The notes under the pieces are model-generated. The model had not been told where the DNA came from and searched no databases. It saw only the letters and a list, made by a program, of their open reading frames with translations. A DNA stretch of 64,000 nucleotides from JBCAXA01 sp038534295 (GTDB lineage: Bacteria > Pseudomonadota > Gammaproteobacteria > Steroidobacterales > Woeseiaceae): NCBI GenBank assembly GCA_038534295.1, contig JBCAXA010000001.1:868001-932000 (forward strand), read 5' to 3'. The position numbers and the translations under genes are program-made. This document shows positions 1-8,105 of this stretch, piece by piece. Numbering within the stretch: position 1 is the stretch's first letter; every line of letters starts with the position of its first letter.

Positions 1-189
1 GATGACGAGCGCAATGTATGCCGCGCCCAAGAGACGCCGAAACAGTGCCGGCTCGAGCGGCGGGAAACCCATCCATGCAATAAGACTGTCCGGCGCGACT
101 AAGAGCGGCGGCCCCCACAGCAGCAACGTGACTGCGATTTTGATCTGCAGCACCCGCCGCAGTGGCGACAGCGTCGGCGCGGCGACCAA
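1..189 (-). CDS. Partial membrane protein, 3' end beyond the window
   Basis: An uninterrupted minus-strand frame of 63 codons runs from just after the neighbour's TAG stop (193-195) off the left edge. The visible residues are hydrophobic, with a run like AVTLLLWGPPLLVAP followed by a second hydrophobic stretch at the edge, so an integral membrane protein is likely. A TTG at 187-189 is the first usable start and sits 3 bases downstream of the preceding stop, which suggests co-transcription with the coiled-coil protein. I do not recognise the family. The competing plus-strand frame over the same bases is rich in Arg, Ser and Gly, as antisense shadows usually are. Confidence 0.45.
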   Translation of the reverse strand, partial: MVAAPTLSPLRRVLQIKIAVTLLLWGPPLLVAPDSLIAWMGFPPLEPALFRRLLGAAYIALVI

Positions 190-192
190 CAG

Positions 193-444
193 CTAGAAGA
201 ACCGGATGAGCAGGAAAATAATCAGTGCCAAGCAAATGGCAATGCCGGGTACGGCCACGCGGCCAATCTGCTTCGCACGCTCGACGGCCTCCTTCTGCAG
301 CTTGAGCGATGTCTCGATTTGATCGCGGGCACGCTCCATTTGTTCACGAGCAACCGCCAGATGCTCCTCCTGGCGCTCGAGGGACAAACGCTGATTGTCG
401 CGAATCTCGATGAGCAGAGCCTTGACGTCCGGGTCGCTACTCAT
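193..444 (-). CDS. Small coiled-coil protein with C-terminal membrane anchor
   Basis: This is an 83-residue protein starting MSSDPDVKALL. Residues about 8-62 form a charged heptad-like helix rich in Glu, Arg and Gln, predicted coiled coil. Residues about 64-82 are a single hydrophobic segment ending in RFF, so it should be tail-anchored in the inner membrane. A longer in-frame start at 528 exists, but the codons between look like non-coding sequence. No catalytic motif is visible and no function can be assigned. It probably heads a small unit with the truncated membrane protein at 1-189. Confidence 0.6.
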   Translation of the reverse strand: MSSDPDVKALLIEIRDNQRLSLERQEEHLAVAREQMERARDQIETSLKLQKEAVERAKQIGRVAVPGIAICLALIIFLLIRFF

Positions 445-635
445 GGGGGTCTCCAATCCAATTAAAGCGATCGAGTTCCAGAGCAGCTGCACGGCGCCGA
501 CGATGATCCGAGAAACGCTCGCCGTCACTTCTCGCTGTCGCGTAGCCGTTTACCTTCCACGGCTTACACAGTTTGCAGCCCGCGCGGCGGTTGGCCGCTC
601 TACCTCGTTTGTGATGCATGCAAATGTCTCACCGA

Positions 636-980
636 CTAAGCCGCCTGCGTGTCGATCTCGGCCTGCAGCGCCTCGATCTGCTCTATGACGCTGATGAATT
701 TCTCGCCGAACGGTGTCACGCGGTACTCGACGCGCGGCGGCACTTCGTTGTACGCAATGCGCTCGAGAATGCCGAACTCGACGTTACGCTTCAGACACGC
801 ATTCAGCACCTTGGTCGTGAGCCCCTCGACGCTGCGTTCCATTTGGCCCGGTCGATTGATGCCGCGGGCCAGCAATTGATAGACGGTGAGCGACCATTTG
901 CAGCCGAAAATCACCTCGACCATGCGGGCGCTCTCCTCCGGTGGCAGTTTTCGCTCAATTTTTTTCTCTAATGAATTCAT
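636..980 (-). CDS. HxlR-family winged-helix transcriptional regulator
   Basis: The 114-residue protein has the HxlR/MarR-like layout: FGCKWSLTVYQLLARGINRPGQMERSVEGLTTKVLNACLKRN, the usual 'cut-and-count' helix-turn-helix, followed by a wing with PPRVEYRVTPFGEKF near residues 82-95. The residue before the conserved W is Cys-Lys, as in redox- or aldehyde-responsive relatives, but that does not prove redox sensing. The ATG at 980 is preferred over a TTG at 983. It is divergent from the short-chain dehydrogenase at 1085, with about 100 bases between them. This is a common pairing in which the regulator controls the oxidoreductase (inference). Confidence 0.85.
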   Translation of the reverse strand: MNSLEKKIERKLPPEESARMVEVIFGCKWSLTVYQLLARGINRPGQMERSVEGLTTKVLNACLKRNVEFGILERIAYNEVPPRVEYRVTPFGEKFISVIEQIEALQAEIDTQAA

Positions 981-1084
981 CAATTTGTACCGTCTGGAAC
1001 CTACCTGACCGAATTGTGCTTACTTTTTTCGGGCTCTGAAAAGCCATAGCGTAGCGCCATCTTCTCATGCACTTGGAGCACGAC

Positions 1085-1852
1085 ATGAACAGCATAACTC
1101 AGCCTCTAGCACTTATCGTTGGCGGATCGAGCGGCATGGGTTTCGCCACCGCGAAAGCCCTGCTCGATCGCGATATCGACGTCGTCATCGTCGGCAGCAC
1201 GAAGCAGAAACTCGACAACGCCAAAGCCGAACTGTCGGCGCACGGCAACGTCGAGGCGCTGCAGGCGGATTTGTACAAGCAGGAAGACGTCGATCGACTC
1301 GTCGATTTCATCGACGCGTCCGACCGTCCGATCGGCTACCTGGTCAACGCGGCGGGGTACTTCAACCCGACCTCCTTCCTCGAACACACCGGTGAGGACT
1401 ACGATCGCTATCTCGATCTCAATCGCGCGACGTTTTTCCTCTCGCAAGCCGTGTCGAAAAACATGGCGAAGTTCGGCGGCGGCTCAATTGTCAACATCGG
1501 CTCGATGTGGGCACAGCAGGCGATCAAGGCAACGCCGTCATCGGCCTACTCAATGGCGAAAGCCGGGCTGCACGCGCTTACGCAGCATATGGCGATGGAA
1601 CTGGCCGACAGCAATATCCGCGTCAATGCGGTCTCGCCGGCTGTCGTCAAAACGCCGATCTACGAAGCCTTTATTGATCCGGCGGCGATCGACGACACGC
1701 TGGCAACGTTCAACGGCTTCCACCCGATCGGCCGTATCGGTTCGCCCGACGATGTCGCCGCGGTGATCGGCTTCCTGCTGAGCGACCAGGCGAGCTGGGT
1801 GACCGGCGCGATCTGGGACGTCGACGGCGGCGTCATCGCGGGACGGAACTGA
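1085..1852 (+). CDS. SDR-family NAD(P)-dependent oxidoreductase
   Basis: This is a 255-residue classical short-chain dehydrogenase/reductase. The nucleotide-binding motif GGSSGMG is at residues 13-19 and NAAG at 88-91. The catalytic triad is Ser140, Tyr155 and Lys159 (YSMAK). The C-terminus has the usual W-V-T-G-A-x-W-D-V-D-G-G signature. ATG 1085 follows a GGAG six bases upstream, so I prefer it to the ATG at 1067. The substrate cannot be read from sequence. It is divergently transcribed from the HxlR regulator at 636-980, which probably controls it. Confidence 0.93.
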   Translation: MNSITQPLALIVGGSSGMGFATAKALLDRDIDVVIVGSTKQKLDNAKAELSAHGNVEALQADLYKQEDVDRLVDFIDASDRPIGYLVNAAGYFNPTSFLEHTGEDYDRYLDLNRATFFLSQAVSKNMAKFGGGSIVNIGSMWAQQAIKATPSSAYSMAKAGLHALTQHMAMELADSNIRVNAVSPAVVKTPIYEAFIDPAAIDDTLATFNGFHPIGRIGSPDDVAAVIGFLLSDQASWVTGAIWDVDGGVIAGRN

Positions 1853-1870
1853 TGAGCCGGCTAGTGGAAT

Positions 1871-1893
1871 GGGTCGCCCGAATCGGGCGGCCC
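1871..1893. terminator. Hairpin between convergent genes
   Basis: GGGTCGCCCG-AAT-CGGGCGGCCC forms a 10-bp stem with one T-G wobble and a 3-base loop. It lies in the 65-bp gap between the SDR gene (+) and the DUF4259 gene (-). There is no strong T-run, so it may be a bidirectional terminator of modest strength. Confidence 0.55.
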
Positions 1894-1917
1894 AATCAAG
1901 GCAGCGGCAAGGGTCTC

Positions 1918-2319
1918 CTAGCCCGCGAGGCGTGCGAGCAGGTCCTGGATGGTCGACTCCCAGGCGTCGAAGTCATCGCTTTCCTCCCAGAGCTCGCGGA
2001 GCTCGGAGTCCTCGCCGATGACGCGCTCGACCGCTGCACGAGCACGCGCCACTAGGTCTTCATCGGCCGGGTCTTCAAGACGGGCAACCGCGGTCGCGAT
2101 CGGATCAGGTAGATCGTCGGCCGGGTTGCCCAAGGTCGCTGCGACGACCTCGGCCGCTGCAAGCCCGACGCAGGCGTCCGGCGCCTCGAGATAGTCGCCG
2201 CCGGCTTCAACCGCCTCGATCGCCTCCTCGACCGCATCCAGCGAATCGGCCTGGTTTAGATCTTCGGCCCAATCTTGCGCGTCGTCGTTTTCGAAATGCC
2301 CTACGCCCCATGCGCCCAT
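1918..2319 (-). CDS. DUF4259-like acidic cytoplasmic protein
   Basis: This 133-residue protein starts MGAWGVGHFENDDAQDWAEDL, the conserved opening of DUF4259 proteins. It is strongly acidic, predicted all-helical, and has no signal peptide or membrane segment. The ATG at 2319 begins exactly at the family's conserved N-terminus; the upstream in-frame extension to 2478 is unrelated in composition. Function is unknown. It lies convergent to the SDR gene and downstream of a small membrane protein on the same strand. Confidence 0.75.
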   Translation of the reverse strand: MGAWGVGHFENDDAQDWAEDLNQADSLDAVEEAIEAVEAGGDYLEAPDACVGLAAAEVVAATLGNPADDLPDPIATAVARLEDPADEDLVARARAAVERVIGEDSELRELWEESDDFDAWESTIQDLLARLAG

Positions 2320-2398
2320 GGTCTCGTCTCCGCTTGCCGTTGCCTTTGCCGATTGAACGCAAATATCGTGGCACGCGTTTGTGTTTGATTGATGACGA

Positions 2399-2773
2399 TC
2401 AAGGGGTGAACGCGCGCACCAATCCCGCAACCAGCAAAGCACCGAGCGCGACGACATCGGCCGTGACCACGCGACCAATCGCGTCGTTGTAGTCGCCCAC
2501 GGCGAACGCCACGATCAAAAACGACACCACGGAGATCAACGCCGCAGCGATGGCGTACCCCTGCCACGGCCGGACGAACGCGGCGCCGGCAATGGCGACG
2601 CCCAACAACCCAAACAGCACCGCACGATGGCGCAGCAGAATCTCGAGATTCGGGTCATCGACGCCAATGCCGTACAGCGTGCGCAGCCGCTCGACACCGA
2701 GCACGCCAACGGCCGGCAGCAGATGAATGACCGCGACGCCGAGCAGCAGAACCGTAATGAGCCAGCGAGCCAT
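2399..2773 (-). CDS. Small four-helix membrane protein
   Basis: The 124-residue protein has four predicted membrane segments, roughly residues 4-24, 49-66, 71-92 and 100-119. The loop LYGIGVDDPNLEILLRHRAVLFGLLG between the first two is a motif of a widespread family of unknown function. Its ATG overlaps the stop of the upstream regulator (TGATG at 2771-2775), so the two genes are translationally coupled. No enzymatic residues are evident. A link to the regulator is inferred only from the overlap. Confidence 0.75.
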   Translation of the reverse strand: MARWLITVLLLGVAVIHLLPAVGVLGVERLRTLYGIGVDDPNLEILLRHRAVLFGLLGVAIAGAAFVRPWQGYAIAAALISVVSFLIVAFAVGDYNDAIGRVVTADVVALGALLVAGLVRAFTP

Positions 2774-3576
2774 CACGAGCCTCGAAAAAACGCCGCTGTG
2801 GTTTCGTCGTTCGGGTAGAACGCCTCGATCCTGAGTTCATCGGTCGTGATGTCCTGCGGCGTGCCGAACGTCGAGATCACCGAGAACAGGCTGAGCTGCA
2901 AACCGCCTAAGTCGAGCTCGAGTGGCAGCACCGGCAACAGCGGGTCGGCAATGGACGCCGCCTCCGGCATCGGGCCGGCAAGCTCGATGAACGTATCCAC
3001 TTGCGCCTTCAGCCTCGCGTCGCCCGTGGCCACGGCCTCGCCGCGCAGTCTGCGTACGAACGCCGGCGCCGCCTGATCCCAGTTCGTGATGAACCGTCGA
3101 TAGCCGTTCGGATGCAGGGTCAGCAAAGCTAGATTGACTGCATCGCCGCCACCCAGCGCATCGTTCAGCGCCACTGGATCGCCGGTCAGCGAGAACATCC
3201 GAGTGGCTGCCTCGTTTTGCTGATGCACGTTCCAGAGCCGGTCGACGACGACGGCGGGCAGCGGCTCGTGGTGCGCGAGCATGCGTGATAGTGCATCTTG
3301 GACCGGCAGCATGCTGGGCTCGTCGAGACCCGACTCGCGATAGATGGGCGCAAAACCGGCCGCGCGCAACAACACATTGCGCTCGCGTAGCGGCACGTCC
3401 ATGGCATCGGACAGGCGCAGCACCATGTCGCGGCTCGGCTGGCTACGGCCCGTTTCCAGCCAGCTCACGTGACGCTGCGAGACATCGGCAGCGAGGGCGA
3501 GCTCGAGTTGTGAGAGCTTGCGGTACTGGCGCCACTGGCGGCAGGCGTCGGAAAAGACAGGAGCGGCTGAGTTCAT
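2773..3576 (-). CDS. XRE-family regulator with MmyB-like ligand-binding domain
   Basis: The protein is 267 residues. An N-terminal Cro/C1-type helix-turn-helix (about residues 12-65, with LSQLELALAADVSQRHVSWLETGRSQPSRDMVLRLS) precedes a C-terminal alpha/beta domain (about 90-265) of the MmyB/MLTR type. That domain contains VVDRLWNVHQQNEAA, NLALLTLHPNG and a DELRIEAFYPND-type ending. Such proteins bind small ligands, often fatty acids, and usually repress a neighbouring gene. The start at 3576 places the HTH at the usual distance from the N-terminus. It overlaps the downstream membrane-protein gene by one base. Confidence 0.88.
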   Translation of the reverse strand: MNSAAPVFSDACRQWRQYRKLSQLELALAADVSQRHVSWLETGRSQPSRDMVLRLSDAMDVPLRERNVLLRAAGFAPIYRESGLDEPSMLPVQDALSRMLAHHEPLPAVVVDRLWNVHQQNEAATRMFSLTGDPVALNDALGGGDAVNLALLTLHPNGYRRFITNWDQAAPAFVRRLRGEAVATGDARLKAQVDTFIELAGPMPEAASIADPLLPVLPLELDLGGLQLSLFSVISTFGTPQDITTDELRIEAFYPNDETTAAFFRGS

Positions 3577-3703
3577 AGCGGTCTCGTCAGTATCGCGGAC
3601 CATCGAAGCGTACCTTGCAACGCGCCGCAATGACCTCCGAGGTAATTGCGGCCAGTCACCGACAGCCGCAGCATGGCCTCAATCTCACCGCTGGAGCAAC
3701 GCC

Positions 3704-4024
3704 ATGAAAGGTCGCCGTTTACTGGCTCTTGTCCTACTGATCCCGTTCGGTGCGCTGACGGTTTACGCGCTTGCGCAGGTCGGCTACGTCGGCATTTTCG
3801 ACTATCACCGCCACAGCCCAGCCGGCTGGCAGGTCTTTGCCGACCTCGTTGTCGCGCTGGTGCTAGTACTGAGCTACATGGTGCCTGACGCAAAACGTCG
3901 CGGCCGCAACCCGTGGCCGTGGGTGGTACTTACGCTGTTTCTGGGCTCGATCGCACCGCTGCTCTATATGCTGTTTGACCGCTCTGACGCCAAGGCCGGC
4001 GCGCCGGTGTCGCAGCAAGCTTAG
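3704..4024 (+). CDS. Small inner-membrane protein, DUF2834-like
   Basis: The 106-residue protein has three hydrophobic segments (about residues 6-27, 40-60 and 70-90). The loop GYVGIFDYHRHSPAGWQVFADLVV and the RNPWPWVVLTLFLGSIAPLLYML stretch match small DUF2834-type membrane proteins. ATG 3704 has a GGAG eight bases upstream, so I prefer it to the long upstream frame, which overlaps the divergent regulator. It is one of only two plus-strand genes in the first 21 kb. Confidence 0.75.
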   Translation: MKGRRLLALVLLIPFGALTVYALAQVGYVGIFDYHRHSPAGWQVFADLVVALVLVLSYMVPDAKRRGRNPWPWVVLTLFLGSIAPLLYMLFDRSDAKAGAPVSQQA

Positions 4025-4066
4025 CAGATCAGGAGCTCGATCAGCCGGTGCATGCAGCCAACGTCG

Positions 4067-4534
4067 CTACCAAATCTCGTTGAGGAGCTCGTATTGGGCG
4101 GCCGCTACGATGTCCTCGTCGATCTTGTCGCTGAAAGAGAAGTTTTGGAAACGCCACTCGTCTTCGGAGCGGTAGAAGTGAAACTCCATTTTTAGCGGCT
4201 GTCGATCGTATGCCACAAACATGTAAATGTATGCGTACCGATCGGCAACGATGCGCTCGATGAGCCGCTCGTGACTGTGGTACTTGCCCATCCGCCGTTC
4301 GAGACTGGCGAGCTGAACGATCACGTTTTCGAGCTCGTCGAGCATGACTTCACGATATTTCGAGCTGGCTGAAAGCCGGTCGACGGCTTTGGCCGCATCG
4401 CCGGCTTCGAGCGACTCGAAGAATGCGTCGAGCTGGGTCCAATACGGACGGCGCTGCACCTCCGCTTGAGAGAGCAATGGAAAACACATTGCCAACGTAA
4501 GGAGCGCAAGTCGCGTGCAACGGCGAAGTGACAT
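4067..4534 (-). CDS. Secreted protein of unknown function
   Basis: The 155-residue protein has a clear signal peptide (RRCTRLALLTLAMCFPLLSQA, cleavage near residue 25). The mature part of about 130 residues begins helical and ends in beta strands (MEFHFYRSEDEWRFQNFSFSDKIDEDIV). That pattern is reminiscent of NTF2-like or DUF3887-type periplasmic folds, but I cannot name the family. ATG 4534 has AGGA seven bases upstream, and the ATG at 4552 is a weaker alternative. It stands alone, with its own upstream gap. Confidence 0.65.
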   Translation of the reverse strand: MSLRRCTRLALLTLAMCFPLLSQAEVQRRPYWTQLDAFFESLEAGDAAKAVDRLSASSKYREVMLDELENVIVQLASLERRMGKYHSHERLIERIVADRYAYIYMFVAYDRQPLKMEFHFYRSEDEWRFQNFSFSDKIDEDIVAAAQYELLNEIW

Positions 4535-4848
4535 CGGATTTCCTCGGTTCATGAGTGTTCGACAGCAGAATAGTAGTCGAAGTCGGCGTCGACTTTTGCG
4601 ACCACCGTCACCGCTTGCGCGCGCCTGCCAACCTTTAGGCCGCACGCGAGCCGGACGTCATGCTTTTGTGAAAGACGTATATCTTGGCTCTCGTGCACGG
4701 GAGGACGGGATACGCGATGCAACACGGTAGTTGCTCCGTGCGTCTCGCGGCATTGGTCAATGCAAAGCCGCCGTTCGCGAGCGCAGCGGGTACGTCGGCA
4801 GCGCTAGTCGAAGTCGCAGGATCGGCGGCAGACCCATCCTTTTAGCAG
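4535..4848. other. Gene-free stretch of about 310 bases
   Basis: Both strands contain only Arg/Ser-rich short frames without ribosome-binding sites. I see no hairpin-plus-T-run terminator, repeat or RNA gene. It presumably holds the promoter of the secreted protein at 4067-4534 and the end of the gamma-glutamylcyclotransferase transcript. Confidence 0.4.
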
Positions 4849-5211
4849 TTACGAGAGCAGGTTGGTGTCCGGTGGAACACCAGACTTGCTCAATGCGTAG
4901 ATATAGGCGGCTACCGTAGCACCGGACTCGAGCGCGACGTTTACGAGCACGCGTTGGTAGCCCTCGCCCTCAAAGTCGTCGAGCCGTTGCCAATGTTCCG
5001 GGAGATCGTCAGACGAAAACACGAAACCGGCAACGTCGTCACCGCGCTCATCGAGCACGATGCCCGGGTAACCGGCCGCCGCACCCCAACCCTCGGCAAG
5101 TAGCGTGCCGCGAACGACGGCGGGCTGCCACGTACCGGTGAGCGGCGCAAGAACGTGTTCGTTCGGACGTCCGGGCGCCAGCGTACCGTAGACAAACAGT
5201 CGGGTAGTCAC
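4849..5211 (-). CDS. Gamma-glutamylcyclotransferase-like (AIG2/GGCT fold) protein
   Basis: The 120-residue protein opens with RLFVYGTLAPGRPN, the GGCT substrate-binding loop (Y-G-T-L). It carries LDDFEGEGYQRVLVNV near residues 76-92, where the conserved catalytic Glu falls. Family members cleave gamma-glutamyl amides or ring-close them to 5-oxoproline; the exact substrate here is unknown. The start is GTG at 5211. A 5-oxoprolinase is encoded far away at 42849, so a metabolic link is possible but not shown. Confidence 0.85.
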   Translation of the reverse strand: MTTRLFVYGTLAPGRPNEHVLAPLTGTWQPAVVRGTLLAEGWGAAAGYPGIVLDERGDDVAGFVFSSDDLPEHWQRLDDFEGEGYQRVLVNVALESGATVAAYIYALSKSGVPPDTNLLS

Positions 5212-5240
5212 GTCAGTCAGCAGCCGGGCGTCCGATGGCG

Positions 5241-5624
5241 CTAGTCGGCGTTAGCGATGCCGACGTTTTTGACGCCGGCTTGGCTCAGTTCGAACATGAC
5301 GGCAACGAGCATGCTGTTGTCCGTCTCGGGGCCGGCCGTTATCTGATAGCGCACCTCAGCGCGGTCACCGCCGCTAAACTCGTGGGCGGCGAGCGTCTCG
5401 TCGATGTGCTTGCGAAGATCAGTGAGATCGCAGGCTTCGCCGTCGTAGGACAAGCTGCCGTCGTCTTGCAGTGCGATCATCACGATCGGCGCCTGCTCCA
5501 TGACGGCCGCTTCGTCAACGACCACTGCCACGCGCTGGGTTGCGACGCCGTCGCAGCCAAAGATCAAGCCGACGAAAGCGGTCAGGACGGCCGCACGGCA
5601 CGGGGTCATGATCGGTACGCGCAT
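5241..5624 (-). CDS. Lipoprotein with ExbD/TolR-like periplasmic domain
   Basis: The 127-residue protein starts MRVPIMTPCRAAVLTAFVGLIFGC, a signal peptide with a plausible lipobox (I-F-G-C, Cys24). The remainder (IALQDDGSLSYDGEACDLTDLRKHIDETLAAH...EVRYQITAGPETDNSMLVAVMFELSQAGVKNVGIAN) matches the periplasmic domain of ExbD/TolR. Normal ExbD is anchored by one membrane helix with a functional Asp; here a lipid anchor replaces it and no ExbB partner lies nearby. Its ATG overlaps the upstream GNAT stop (TGATG), implying coupling. Motor function is therefore unlikely. Confidence 0.65.
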   Translation of the reverse strand: MRVPIMTPCRAAVLTAFVGLIFGCDGVATQRVAVVVDEAAVMEQAPIVMIALQDDGSLSYDGEACDLTDLRKHIDETLAAHEFSGGDRAEVRYQITAGPETDNSMLVAVMFELSQAGVKNVGIANAD

Positions 5625-6205
5625 CACGTGTCGGATGCGGTGTCGTCGAGACATATCTGCCAATAGCCTACGTCCACCCATTGGTCGAATTTGTACCCCA
5701 CCTTTTTTAGGTGTGCCACTTTCTGCATGCCGAGCTTTTCGTGTAACGCGACGCTTGCCGGATTCGGCAGCGTGATTCCGCCGAGCACTGCGTTGACAGG
5801 CAGCGCCCGCAGCTCGTCGAGAAGTGCGGCGTACAGATGCGTGCCGACACCACCACCGGTCGCCGATGGCGCAAGGTAAACGGTGCTCTCGACCGAAAAA
5901 CGGTACGCACTGCGCTCCTTCCACTTGGTCGCATACGCGTAGCCGGCGATGTCACCGCTGCGGTCGGCAACCAGCCACGGCAGGTTGATATCGCGCACCT
6001 CGCGAATCCGCGCCGTCATGGCGCGAATCGATACCGGCTTGGTCTCGAAGGTCGCAAACGACGTCTCGATATAGTGGTTGTAGATTGCGGCGATGGCTTT
6101 GACGTCGGCCAGTTTTACAGGCCGTACGACGGTGGCGTCCGCGGCTGGGTGTGGCAATGACGGCGCTCGGCGTTTGCGCGGCTCCGGCGGTGGCTCTCGC
6201 GACAT
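5624..6205 (-). CDS. GNAT-family N-acetyltransferase, phosphinothricin-acetyltransferase type
   Basis: The 193-residue protein has a proline/arginine-rich N-terminus of about 25 residues and then a PAT/bar-like GNAT domain. Recognisable parts are VRPVKLADVKAIAAIYNHYIETSFATFET, GDIAGYAYATKWKERSAYRFSVESTVYL and the acetyl-CoA loop SATGGGVGTHLYAALL. NPASVALHEKLGM follows. The expected reaction is N-acetylation of a small amine from acetyl-CoA; the substrate is unknown. It sits between a membrane protein and the ExbD-like lipoprotein on the same strand, with which it overlaps. Confidence 0.88.
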   Translation of the reverse strand: MSREPPPEPRKRRAPSLPHPAADATVVRPVKLADVKAIAAIYNHYIETSFATFETKPVSIRAMTARIREVRDINLPWLVADRSGDIAGYAYATKWKERSAYRFSVESTVYLAPSATGGGVGTHLYAALLDELRALPVNAVLGGITLPNPASVALHEKLGMQKVAHLKKVGYKFDQWVDVGYWQICLDDTASDT

Positions 6206-6210
6206 GGCGT

Positions 6211-6825
6211 CTATCGATTTGTTCGACTGATGGCGACGATCAAGATCGCCAAGAATGCCACCAAAACCAATGCTTCGAGAACGGCCATGACGTCCCAGCG
6301 ATCGACGAGGCGCCGCAGTCGCGTGGGTTTGTCGGCGTCGCCGCTCGCGACGCGCTGCATCAGTAAGTCAGGCACCGGTTTGTTGGCGAGCGTCAGGTAG
6401 TACACACGCGACGCGGGCAGCAGAAACAGCGACGCAGCGATGGTCAGAAAACCCGTCGATGCCGCCAGCGTAAATAGGAGTTTCGCGCGAGCGGTCATAC
6501 CGGGCCAATCCAGCGCGATCGCCAAGCTGAACACGATGCCGCCAACGGTAACAAGGCTCAGCAACCGACCACCGCGCCGATTGGTCGACAGTGCGTAGGC
6601 CGAGAAAATCGGCAGCGCACCGCCGAAGAAACCGAGCATGGCCATGGTGCGACCGTCCAGTGTCGCGTTTGATAGCTCCAGCTGCGTGGCCACGGCGTAC
6701 AAGAGAAAGCCGAACACCCAGGCAATGAACGCAATCTCGAGCGCCAACACGGGAAATGGCGCAACAACCAACGGTCGGTCACCGTCCGGTGTCCACGGTG
6801 TTTTCCAGCGAGTTGGGCCGCGCAA
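6211..6825 (-). CDS. Four-helix membrane protein of unknown function
   Basis: The 204-residue protein has membrane segments near residues 22-48, 60-80, 88-105, 113-137 and a final anchor near 180-199. A cytoplasmic loop between the last two is basic (DADKPTRLRRLVDRW). The TTG start at 6825 has a GGAGG five bases upstream, which supports it despite the rare codon. It ends five bases before the GNAT gene and is probably co-transcribed with it. The family is not recognised. Confidence 0.65.
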   Translation of the reverse strand: MRGPTRWKTPWTPDGDRPLVVAPFPVLALEIAFIAWVFGFLLYAVATQLELSNATLDGRTMAMLGFFGGALPIFSAYALSTNRRGGRLLSLVTVGGIVFSLAIALDWPGMTARAKLLFTLAASTGFLTIAASLFLLPASRVYYLTLANKPVPDLLMQRVASGDADKPTRLRRLVDRWDVMAVLEALVLVAFLAILIVAISRTNR

Positions 6826-6882
6826 TTACCCCTCCATGGTTAGCAGTGCCGCGCATCGCCACAGCCGCGAGCGGCGACGACG

Positions 6883-7551
6883 CTAAGCAGACCGACTTCT
6901 GCCAGCCGCTTGGTGCTGTTGCCAGTCCAAGGCCATCTGTTGATACAGCGGCAGCGGCATGAACTCGCGATAGTCCTTGAACAGTCGCTTGGCTTGCTCG
7001 GCCCGCATGTTGAGATTCGGGAACACAAACGCGGTGTTCGCAAAATACGCAGCGTCTTTAAGCAGGTCTGCAATGCTGTCAACGTGCAGCGGCCGCGGCG
7101 GCACAAGCAAACTCGCCGCCTCCTGTATGGACCGATTGACCTCTTCGACGTAGCCGGCAATGGTCGGCCAATCGTCGCTCGTGCAGTAGTCGAACAGAAA
7201 CGCCGACGCTTCGGATTGGTAATCGATTTCCAGGACCTGTTGCCACGACAACTTGCCTTGGTAGTAACGTTCGGCAGCCATCACGCCCATGCGGCTGCCT
7301 TTGTCGGGCAGCAATATCCAGATGCGCCGGCAACACGCCAACAGATATTGGTGAATGAAGCGAACCGCGTTGTTTTCCAAGCGACTCGAGCGTCGATCCA
7401 TGCTGACAAATACCGAATTGCCGGTCGCCGGTTCATCGACATTGGCGCAGTACAGTCGATGCACGTCTCGCCATGCCGACTCCCGACACACCGGCAACCC
7501 TTTCAGCGAGCCGGTGAGCAACGTGGGATTCGTTTTTCGGCGCTCGTTCAT
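6883..7551 (-). CDS. Conserved hypothetical cytoplasmic protein
   Basis: The 222-residue protein starts MNERRKTNPTLLTGSLKGL and has no signal peptide or membrane helix. It is rich in aromatic residues and predicted mainly helical, with stretches such as AERYYQGKLSWQQVLEIDYQSEASAFLFDYCTSDDW and LFKDYREFMPLPLYQQMALDWQQ. ATG 7551 begins after a change of composition in the longer frame that runs to 7695. I do not recognise the family. It follows the carboxymuconolactone-decarboxylase-like gene by 14 bases and may belong to the same transcript. Confidence 0.6.
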   Translation of the reverse strand: MNERRKTNPTLLTGSLKGLPVCRESAWRDVHRLYCANVDEPATGNSVFVSMDRRSSRLENNAVRFIHQYLLACCRRIWILLPDKGSRMGVMAAERYYQGKLSWQQVLEIDYQSEASAFLFDYCTSDDWPTIAGYVEEVNRSIQEAASLLVPPRPLHVDSIADLLKDAAYFANTAFVFPNLNMRAEQAKRLFKDYREFMPLPLYQQMALDWQQHQAAGRSRSA

Positions 7552-7565
7552 AGCCGGCCGATGCC

Positions 7566-8105
7566 CTACGCAGCACCCGCAATTGGCTCGCCGACGGACG
7601 GGTTGCCGTCGTCGTCGAAATGCAGCTGAGTGAGATGTTCCGACGACACCGGCGGCTCGACCCGCAAGGCCACCAGCGCCTTCTGCTGGCTCCACTTCAT
7701 AACGTCCACACAGATCTCGATAATCTGTGCATCGTTGAAATACTTACGCACCTCGTCACGCAACTCAGCGCTGATGTCATTCGGGTGCATCAACATCGCG
7801 TCACACAGACGGAGTGCTGCCTTGACCTCGGGCGCCAAGTCGCTTTGCTCGTGTGCCCCAATTTTGCGCTGCATAGACTCATCGAACCCGGCATCGAGCG
7901 CGTCTTGAACCCGCAACGAGCCACACAGGCGGCAGTCGTGATACTGCGCGCAACGCAGCCGAATAACCTCGGTTAATACCGGGTCGATCGCGCTGGCACG
8001 TACCGCTGCGGCAGCAAACGCGGCGATGGGACCATCCAGCGGGCCGTCGACCAACACACTGAAGCTTAGGTCATCCAACGGCAGTCTCGGTGCGTGATCC
8101 GTCAT
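7566..8105 (-). CDS. Carboxymuconolactone decarboxylase/AhpD-like protein
   Basis: The 179-residue protein has the AhpD-like helical core, with RLRCAQYHDCRLCGSLR (CxxC near residues 58-61) followed by a helix of about 30 residues. The CxxC, with a downstream His absent at the canonical spacing, suggests a thiol-redox relative rather than a decarboxylase. The gene overlaps its upstream neighbour by four bases (ATGA at 8102-8105), so the two products are probably made together and may form a complex. Confidence 0.78.
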   Translation of the reverse strand: MTDHAPRLPLDDLSFSVLVDGPLDGPIAAFAAAAVRASAIDPVLTEVIRLRCAQYHDCRLCGSLRVQDALDAGFDESMQRKIGAHEQSDLAPEVKAALRLCDAMLMHPNDISAELRDEVRKYFNDAQIIEICVDVMKWSQQKALVALRVEPPVSSEHLTQLHFDDDGNPSVGEPIAGAA

